A stretch of DNA of 64,000 nucleotides, from positions 1-64,000 of the forward strand of contig NZ_JPWI01000017.1 of NCBI RefSeq assembly GCF_003326795.1, written 5' to 3'. The DNA comes from Thalassospira profundimaris (GTDB lineage Bacteria; Pseudomonadota; Alphaproteobacteria; Rhodospirillales; Thalassospiraceae). Every line of letters starts with the position of its first letter. Positions within the stretch are counted from its first letter, which is position 1. A program made the translations under genes and the position numbers. The notes under the pieces are model-generated. The model was given only the letters and a program-made list of their open reading frames with translations, was not told the origin of the DNA and did no database searches. This document shows, piece by piece, positions 58,264-64,000 of this stretch.

Positions 58264-58935
58264 ATGGATTTATTTTCGACTTTCTTTAACATCCCCGTAC
58301 TGGTTGCCAGCCTGCCGCAATTGCTAAACGGCCTGCTTGTGACCATCGGGATTGGTATCACAAGTATTATTGCCGGTCTGATCGGCGGTCTTTTTCTGGC
58401 GGTTTTGCGGCTTTATGCCGGGCCGGTGACCAATGCGCTGGTGCGCGGATATATTGATGTTTTCCGCTCGATCCCGCTTCTGGTGCTTTTGATCATTGTT
58501 TATTACGCGCTGCCTTTTGTGGGCATTCGTCTGTCGCCGTTCTTTTCGGCGGTGACGGCGCTGACACTGGTTTCGGCGGCCTATACCGCAGAAATCTTCC
58601 GCGCCGGGATCGAAGCCATCCCCAAAGGCCAGTTCGAGGCATCCGCCGCCCTTGGTCTTTCCAACCGCTATACCATGACCGATGTGATTCTGCCCCAGGC
58701 GATCCGCATCGTTATCCCGCCACTGACCAATAACTGCATCAACGTTCTCAAGGACACCGCACTGGCATCGGTTGTTGCCATGCCCGACCTGCTCAAACAG
58801 GCAACACAGGCACAGGCCCTTTCTGCCAACCCGACGCCACTGATCGGGGCGGCTGTGATCTATCTGATCTTGCTGTTGCCGATGGTGCGTTTCGTCGCCC
58901 GTCTTGAAAAACGTTTTAGCCGCGGGAGAACATGA
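58264..58935 (+). CDS. Amino-acid-type ABC transporter permease
   Basis: 223 residues of the HisM/GltK type with about five membrane helices. N-terminal [23 protein letters not shown], and the EAA loop [22 protein letters not shown] (split around residues 121-142). Only one permease gene is present, so the channel would be a homodimer. The stop overlaps the ATPase start as ATGA. Confidence 0.93.
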   Translation: MDLFSTFFNIPVLVASLPQLLNGLLVTIGIGITSIIAGLIGGLFLAVLRLYAGPVTNALVRGYIDVFRSIPLLVLLIIVYYALPFVGIRLSPFFSAVTALTLVSAAYTAEIFRAGIEAIPKGQFEASAALGLSNRYTMTDVILPQAIRIVIPPLTNNCINVLKDTALASVVAMPDLLKQATQAQALSANPTPLIGAAVIYLILLLPMVRFVARLEKRFSRGRT

Positions 58936-59675
58936 TGAAAGCGCCCCTGATCAAAATCAAAAACCTCCGCAAGGCCTATGGCAATTTCACTGTCCTGCAC
59001 GGCATCGATCTTGAAATTTCGCAGGGCGAGGTGGTTTGCGTCGTCGGGCCTTCGGGATCTGGCAAATCAACGCTGATCCGCTGCATCAACCATCTCGAAC
59101 CGTTCGAGGATGATGGCGAGATCATTGTTGATGGCATCCCGGTGCGCCCCGGTCGCGATCTTGCCGATGTCCGGGCCGAAGTCGGCATGGTGTTTCAGTC
59201 TTTCAACCTGTTCCCGCACATGACCGTTTTGCGCAATGTCATGCTGGCCCCGATCCGGGTCCGCAAAATGAACGAAGCCGATGCCGAAAAACGTGCGCGC
59301 GATCTGCTTGAACGTGTGGGCATTTCGGTGCAGGCCGATAAATATCCCGGTCAGCTCTCCGGTGGGCAGCAACAGCGCGTCGCCATTGCCCGTGCGCTTG
59401 CCATGGAACCCAAGGTGCTTTTGTTTGATGAACCCACATCGGCCCTTGATCCGGAAATGGTCGGCGAGGTGCTTGACGTGATGAAAAAGCTCGCCGGGAC
59501 TGGTGTGACCATGGTCGTCGTTACCCATGAAATGGGCTTTGCCCGTCAGGTCGCCGACCGGGTGCTGTTCATGGATGGTGGCAACATCATCGAGGCAGGC
59601 ACGCCCACCGAAATATTCGACGCCCCCAAAGAAGAACGCACGCGGAATTTCCTCCACGCCGTTCTCGATCATTAA
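58932..59675 (+). CDS. Amino-acid-type ABC transporter ATP-binding protein
   Basis: 247 residues, GlnQ/HisP type. Walker [14 protein letters not shown]-loop [13 protein letters not shown], signature [15 protein letters not shown], Walker [16 protein letters not shown]-loop [11 protein letters not shown] 58932 overlaps the permease stop; a second ATG follows immediately at 58935. 33 bases separate its stop from the aminotransferase start. Confidence 0.95.
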   Translation: MMKAPLIKIKNLRKAYGNFTVLHGIDLEISQGEVVCVVGPSGSGKSTLIRCINHLEPFEDDGEIIVDGIPVRPGRDLADVRAEVGMVFQSFNLFPHMTVLRNVMLAPIRVRKMNEADAEKRARDLLERVGISVQADKYPGQLSGGQQQRVAIARALAMEPKVLLFDEPTSALDPEMVGEVLDVMKKLAGTGVTMVVVTHEMGFARQVADRVLFMDGGNIIEAGTPTEIFDAPKEERTRNFLHAVLDH

Positions 59676-59708
59676 AAATAGAAACCATACACCCGGAGGA
59701 TGCCTTTC

Positions 59709-60959
59709 ATGGCAAACACACGCACCCTTGATATGGATTATGTCCACAGCCAGTTTCCTGCACTTTCAAATGGCTGGACGTTCTTTGACAATGCCGGGGG
59801 ATCGCAGATCCTGACCAAGGCGCTCGATCGCATCAACAGCTTCCTGATCAATCGTAATGTGCAGATCGGCGGGTCTTACGAGGTTTCCAAACTCGCAGCC
59901 GAGGCCCTTCTTGATGCCCGCAAAAGTGCGGCACAGCTGGTCAATGCATCGCGCCCCGAGGAAATCATTTTCGGTGCGTCGACCACCGTTCTTGTGCAAA
60001 ATCTTGCCCGCGCCATGCGCAGCCAGTTTGCCGCTGGCGATGAAATCGTTGTTACCATCAGCGATCATGAATCCAATATCGGGCCGTGGGTGGCACTGGA
60101 AGAATTCGGCGTGAAAATCCGCTTCTGGGAACCCGATGCCAAGACCGGGCGACTGCATCTTGACGGGCTTAAGGCCGTGATGACCGACAAGACCAAACTG
60201 GTCTGTGTCACCCATGTGTCAAACATTGTCGGTGAAATCAATCCGGTGCGTCAGTTCGCCGATTATGCCCATGCCAATGGTGCGAAAATCTGCATTGATG
60301 CGGTGGCCTATGCGCCACACCGCGCAATTGATGTGCAGGCCTTTGACGCCGATTATTATGTCTTTAGCCTCTATAAAACCTATGGTCCGCACGGGGCGAT
60401 GATGTACGGGAAGTATGACCTGCTTCTCGAACTTGATACGCTTTATCATTACTTCTATGGCAAGGATAAAGTGCCCGGAAAGCTCGAGCCCGGCAATCCC
60501 AGCTATGAAATGGCCTATTCGGTGTGCGGTATTGTCGATTACCTGTGCGAACTGGGCGAACGGGCCGGGGAAACCGGATCGGTGCGTGACAAAATCGTTG
60601 CCGCCTATGAGGCCATCACAAATCAGGAAAATGCCCTGACCGACCGGTTGCTGTCATACTTGCGCGGGCGCAATGATTGCGTCGTGATCGGGCAGGCCGA
60701 CAATCGCGACGGCACGCGCATTCCAACCATCAGTTTCCGGTTCGATAATCGCAACGCCGAGGAAGTCTGCAAGATCATTGACCGCGAAAAAATCGCCATC
60801 CGCTTTGGGGATTTTCATTCCCGCCGTCTGGTCGAATTTTTGGGCCTGTCTGATAATGGCGGCGCAGTTCGTGTTTCCATGGTGCATTATAACACCATCG
60901 AACAGGTGGACCGTCTGACCGCGGCCTTTGACCGTCTGCTTGATACAACCGATCAATAA
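59709..60959 (+). CDS. Class V aminotransferase, VC1184-like cysteine-desulfurase-related family
   Basis: 416 residues from ATG 59709; GGAGG is nine bases upstream, whereas an ATG at 59700 touches the Shine-Dalgarno. PLP fold type I: ring-stacking H120 (TISDHESNIGPW), D197 (ICIDAVAYAPH), and Schiff-base K223 (FSLYKTYGPHG). FDNAGGSQ near the start marks the VC1184-like family. No Cys lies in the usual desulfurase catalytic loop, so persulfide chemistry is unlikely; transamination, beta-elimination or lyase chemistry on the imported compound or hydantoinase product is more plausible. Function unknown. Confidence 0.85.
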   Translation: MANTRTLDMDYVHSQFPALSNGWTFFDNAGGSQILTKALDRINSFLINRNVQIGGSYEVSKLAAEALLDARKSAAQLVNASRPEEIIFGASTTVLVQNLARAMRSQFAAGDEIVVTISDHESNIGPWVALEEFGVKIRFWEPDAKTGRLHLDGLKAVMTDKTKLVCVTHVSNIVGEINPVRQFADYAHANGAKICIDAVAYAPHRAIDVQAFDADYYVFSLYKTYGPHGAMMYGKYDLLLELDTLYHYFYGKDKVPGKLEPGNPSYEMAYSVCGIVDYLCELGERAGETGSVRDKIVAAYEAITNQENALTDRLLSYLRGRNDCVVIGQADNRDGTRIPTISFRFDNRNAEEVCKIIDREKIAIRFGDFHSRRLVEFLGLSDNGGAVRVSMVHYNTIEQVDRLTAAFDRLLDTTDQ

Positions 60960-60976
60960 AGGGGGCAGGCCACATC

Positions 60977-62392
60977 ATGCAGTTTGACCGCATCATCAAA
61001 AACGGCACCATCGTCACCGCCAGCGATACTTATGTCGCCGATCTTGGCATCAAGGATGGCAGGATTTCTGCCATCGCTGCCTCCCTTGACGGGGCGGATG
61101 ATATTGTCGATGCCACCGGGCTTTATGTCATGCCAGGCGGGATCGACAGCCACGTCCATATTGATCAGCCATCCGGCGATGGCATCGTCATGGCCGATGA
61201 TTTCGAAAGCGGCACACGCTCGGCCGCCATTGGCGGCAATACCTCGATCCTTGCTTTCTGCATGCAGGAAAAGGGCGACAGTCTGCGCCATTCGCTTGAT
61301 GTCTATCACGGCAAGGCGGATGGCAATTGCCATATTGATGTGGCCTTCCACCTGATCGTCACCGATCCGACGCCGTCGGTTCTGGGGCAGGAACTCCCGG
61401 CCCTGGTCGAGGACGGCTATACCTCCTTCAAGGTCTTCATGACCTATGAAAACCTCCGTCTGCGCGATGATGAAATCCTTGATACGCTTGACGCTGCGCG
61501 CAATACCGGCGCGCTGGTTCTGGTGCATTGCGAGAACGAGGACGCCATTCGCTTCCTGATCGGCCAGCACGAGGCCGCCGGCGAATTCTCCGCCAAATCC
61601 CACGCCACCACGCGCCCCATTGCCGCCGAACGCGAAGCCACCCATCGCGCTTTGTCATTGGCCGAAATCGTCGATACCCCGATTGTCATCGTCCATGTCT
61701 CCAACCAACAGGCGATGGAAGAAATCGAACGCGCGCGCGTGCGCGGCAGCAAGGTCGTCGGCGAAACCTGCCCGCAATATCTCATGCTGACGGCTGATGA
61801 CCTTGATCAGGATGAGCTTGAGGGTGCCAAATTCGTCTGCTCCCCGCCGCCACGTGACAAGGAAAGTCAGGACGCCTGTTGGGATGGTCTGGAACGCGGC
61901 GTGTTTGACCTGTTCTCGTCCGACCATTGCCCGTTCCGCTTTAACGACCCGGAAGGCAAGCTCAATGAAAAGGGCAAGAAAAGCTTCCGCTGGATCCCCA
62001 ATGGCATCCCGGGCGTCGCAACGCGTTTGCCAATCCTGTTTTCCGAAGGCGTGCAAAAAGGCCGCATCGACCTCAACCGCTTTGTCGCGCTTACGGCCAC
62101 CAACCACGCCAAACTCTATGGCATGTACCCGCAAAAGGGCACGATCGCGATTGGCTCGGACGCCGACCTCGCCCTTTGGGACCCGAACAAAAACGTCACC
62201 ATCACCAACGACATCCTGCAACAGGGCTGCGACTACAGCCCCTATGAAGGCCTCCAAGTCAAAGGATGGCCCGTCCACACCATCGTGCGCGGCAAAACCG
62301 TGGTCAAGGACGGCGAAGTCACCGGCCAAAAGGGCGATGGCAAATATCTGCCACGGCAGAAATCAAATTTGGTGACCTCAACGCCGGTCTGA
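60977..62392 (+). CDS. Dihydropyrimidinase/D-hydantoinase-family cyclic amidohydrolase
   Basis: 471 residues. Metal-dependent amidohydrolase barrel with HxH (H59/H61 in SHVHIDQP), the carbamylated Lys (K152 in SFKVFMTY), H184 (VLVHCENE), H240 (VIVHVSN) and Asp near 316 (SSDHCPF). Full length for dihydropyrimidinase, D-hydantoinase or phenylhydantoinase; allantoinase is less likely from the motifs. It would open a cyclic diamide to an N-carbamoyl amino acid. No carbamoylase is encoded next to it. Last gene of the GntR operon, 17 bases after the aminotransferase, followed by a terminator. Confidence 0.92.
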   Translation: MQFDRIIKNGTIVTASDTYVADLGIKDGRISAIAASLDGADDIVDATGLYVMPGGIDSHVHIDQPSGDGIVMADDFESGTRSAAIGGNTSILAFCMQEKGDSLRHSLDVYHGKADGNCHIDVAFHLIVTDPTPSVLGQELPALVEDGYTSFKVFMTYENLRLRDDEILDTLDAARNTGALVLVHCENEDAIRFLIGQHEAAGEFSAKSHATTRPIAAEREATHRALSLAEIVDTPIVIVHVSNQQAMEEIERARVRGSKVVGETCPQYLMLTADDLDQDELEGAKFVCSPPPRDKESQDACWDGLERGVFDLFSSDHCPFRFNDPEGKLNEKGKKSFRWIPNGIPGVATRLPILFSEGVQKGRIDLNRFVALTATNHAKLYGMYPQKGTIAIGSDADLALWDPNKNVTITNDILQQGCDYSPYEGLQVKGWPVHTIVRGKTVVKDGEVTGQKGDGKYLPRQKSNLVTSTPV

Positions 62393-62428
62393 TCAAACAG
62401 GCTTAACCTGCCGCCGCCACGCATCGTT

Positions 62429-62473
62429 ATTCCCGCTTAGGGCCTGTGCGCCCGCAGTGGCGGGTACGGGAAT
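62429..62473. other. Nested inverted repeats after the hydantoinase gene
   Basis: Outer arms ATTCCCG / CGGGAAT (62429-62435, 62467-62473) enclose an inner hairpin CCCGC-AGTG-GCGGG (62451-62464). Function unknown. It precedes the terminator and the composition change to the right. Confidence 0.4.
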
Positions 62474-62496
62474 CTCGTGCCACACGCACCAACAGT

Positions 62497-62526
62497 AAGG
62501 CAGCGCTCTTAATTGGCGCTGCCTTC
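62497..62526 (+). terminator. Stem-loop terminator of the GntR/hydantoinase operon
   Basis: Perfect 10-bp stem AAGGCAGCGC / GCGCTGCCTT with a 9-base loop, followed by CTTGGTT. 104 bases after the stop. Confidence 0.75.
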
Positions 62527-62673
62527 TTGGTTCTCTGCCAATTAGTGGTCGGTCATTGGCAAGCAGATGCGAGAAGCCGTCTCAAGCTATCCCATCACCC
62601 TCAATTAGAAGCTGTATTATGTACTGTTTATTGATTCTTTGGGGGGAAATCCGCTACCTTAACGCGAATTGTT

Positions 62674-64000
62674 ATGGGGGGGGACGTGAAGCTGGAAGAC
62701 ATCAAGCTATCAGATTTACGGGTTAACAGTGCCAATGACAGGCATGGTGAACTTGTAGATGAAGACGCAGCCATTGAATGGTTGTTGAAGCACCGAACAC
62801 TCCATATGCAAAACCTTGCTAAAGACATTATCTCAACTGGCGAAATTTACGAACCTCCGCTAGTTCACCCTCATAATGGGCATTTCATAGTTTATGATGG
62901 CAACCGCCGAACCACCGTTCTGAAGCTCTTGGACGATCCGCAGCGTGCGCCCTCGTCGGATTGGGCAGAATTCTTTTCTGATTTGAGAAAGAATTGGACA
63001 GGTGCGTTTCCATCAACTGTCGAATGCCAGATAGAAGAAGACCGCGATAGGTTAGATGAAATTCTCTATCGCCGCCACACAGGGCAACAAAGTGGTGTAG
63101 GTCAAAGCCAATGGGATGCGGAAGCCAAATCCAACTTTGAAAAAAGAACGGGTAAGAAGACCAAGATCAACGTTGCGGAAGAGATTGAAAGATTGTTGGT
63201 AAGCTCAGGGAGGCTTGAGAACGAATTAAAAATCCCGCGTTCAAACCTGAACAGATTGCTATCTGCTGAGCAATTCCGCAATCGGGCTGGTATTGCCGTC
63301 GATTCTAACAAACTCAGATATACGCATGCTGAAGAAAAGGTTTTGAATGCACTTGAACGTATAGCCCGAGATTTGGCATCTCGAACTATTACGCTTGAAG
63401 ATATTTGGGATAATGATTCAAAACGCGCTTATCTCAATAAGCTTGATCAAGAAAAAGTCCTTCCTCGATCCGAAGATGCACTTGCCAGAACCGCTCCGGC
63501 AAAAGCTAAGTCTACTCAAACAAAGACGTCCCAGACAAAGACATTTCATAACGAAAGCAAGCCCTCATCCGATCCGGGTAAGCGGCGTCATTTGATTCGA
63601 AATTTGGATTTCGGGTTGCAGCAGACACAAAACAACCGGAAGATTTTAGACATCTTCAACGAGTTGCAGCATCGGCTGAAGTTTGACGAACATGATAATG
63701 CCATCGCTGTATTGTTCCGTGTGTTATTAGAACTATCGCTTGAGCACTACATCAAGGGTGCAAGCGTCCCAGATATTCAAAAAGGCGAGAATCTATCTGG
63801 CAAGTATCGGAAAGCCCTCAGACATATGTTTGAAGCCGGAAAATTTGAGAAGAAGCAGTTCGAGGCTCTCAAAAAATTTGAAAAGGGCGATCCGTTGTTC
63901 TCAACGACTACGCTGCATTCATACGTTCACAGCGCCGATTTCTTCCCGTCGGATCATCACTTAAAGAGCATGTGGGATACTCTCGAGGGTTTCATTGTGA
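62674..64000 (+). CDS. ParB-like-domain protein of unknown function (3' end outside the window)
   Basis: At least 442 residues with no stop before the right edge. Start is ATG 62674 or, four codons on, GTG 62686. The N-terminal part has a ParB/sulfiredoxin-like pattern: LEDIKLSDLRVN, then IYEPPLVHPHNGHFIVYDGNRRTTVLKLL, where GNRR matches the ParB box II arginine patch. A middle helical region contains QQSGVGQSQWDAEAK, then a Lys/Thr/Ser-rich linker (about 275-310), then a helical region with VLFRVLLELSLEHYI. No ParA, parS or replication gene is near, so it is not chromosomal ParB. Lower GC and different codon use from the genes to the left suggest horizontal acquisition. Related ParB-like proteins occur in mobile and defence islands. 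Confidence 0.7.
   Translation, partial: MGGDVKLEDIKLSDLRVNSANDRHGELVDEDAAIEWLLKHRTLHMQNLAKDIISTGEIYEPPLVHPHNGHFIVYDGNRRTTVLKLLDDPQRAPSSDWAEFFSDLRKNWTGAFPSTVECQIEEDRDRLDEILYRRHTGQQSGVGQSQWDAEAKSNFEKRTGKKTKINVAEEIERLLVSSGRLENELKIPRSNLNRLLSAEQFRNRAGIAVDSNKLRYTHAEEKVLNALERIARDLASRTITLEDIWDNDSKRAYLNKLDQEKVLPRSEDALARTAPAKAKSTQTKTSQTKTFHNESKPSSDPGKRRHLIRNLDFGLQQTQNNRKILDIFNELQHRLKFDEHDNAIAVLFRVLLELSLEHYIKGASVPDIQKGENLSGKYRKALRHMFEAGKFEKKQFEALKKFEKGDPLFSTTTLHSYVHSADFFPSDHHLKSMWDTLEGFIV

Noticed and set aside
62446-62490. Sequence ending in ACGCACCA after the hydantoinase gene looks like the 3' end of a tRNA or an attachment site
   Set aside because: No matching acceptor strand or T-loop (TTCRANY) could be built, so it is not a tRNA; it is only noted as nested inverted repeats.

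Overview
The window is a continuous, gene-dense bacterial chromosome segment. Gene order (yebC-ruvCAB-ybgC-tolQRAB-pal-cpoB-tilS-ftsH-folP ... glmM), protein style and base composition point to an alphaproteobacterium of the Rhodospirillales, most like Thalassospira. This is inferred from reading only, since no 16S gene is present. No transposase, integrase, CRISPR array or rRNA operon is visible. All three ruv genes start with GTG, and operon genes are commonly coupled by GTGA, ATGA or TAATG overlaps.

Layout. 1-4020: two paralogous chemoreceptor genes on the minus strand. 4506-18238: the conserved core block for recombination (ruvCAB), envelope integrity (tolQRAB-pal-cpoB), tRNA modification (tilS), membrane proteolysis (ftsH) and folate synthesis (folP). 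18505-23380: a two-component module inserted between folP and glmM. It has an OmpR-type regulator convergent with two 7TMR-DISM histidine kinases, one of which has a degenerate ATP-binding domain. 23626-30604: glmM, thiD, a DinB-fold protein, a small membrane-anchored protein, an AEC transporter, a HAD phosphatase and a TPR/OGT-like protein. 30729-30860: a candidate minus-strand small RNA. 31108-35886: ilvD, ald with a divergent Lrp-type regulator, and a TetR regulator. 35985-44238: a polyamine block (puuA, potF, potGHI) divergent from the D-glutamate pair dgcN-dgcA. 44704-45810: a membrane diguanylate cyclase. 45811-46617: a non-coding stretch with a candidate suhB/mmgR-like small RNA. 46618-48059: a GNAT acetyltransferase and an N-formylglutamate amidohydrolase-like protein. 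48319-48581: three identical tRNA-Val(GAC) genes. 48635-53563: an RbbA/YhiI/YhhJ-type exporter. 53756-56493: a Dabb protein and the dgdA/dgdR pair. 56505-62392: a FadR-type GntR regulator, a perfect 27-bp operator, and an operon of amino-acid ABC transporter, class V aminotransferase and dihydropyrimidinase/hydantoinase. 62674-64000: the start of a ParB-like-domain gene of different composition, possibly the edge of an accessory island.

How the genes work together. The left half is housekeeping. The right half is mostly nitrogen scavenging: polyamines, D-glutamate, alanine, dialkylglycines, N-formylglutamate and cyclic amides. Each catabolic unit sits beside its own regulator or a divergent control region. 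The least explained elements are the two small-RNA candidates (hairpin, C/U-rich anti-Shine-Dalgarno stretch, terminator), the kinase/pseudokinase pair, the GntR hydantoinase operon and the right-edge ParB-like gene.
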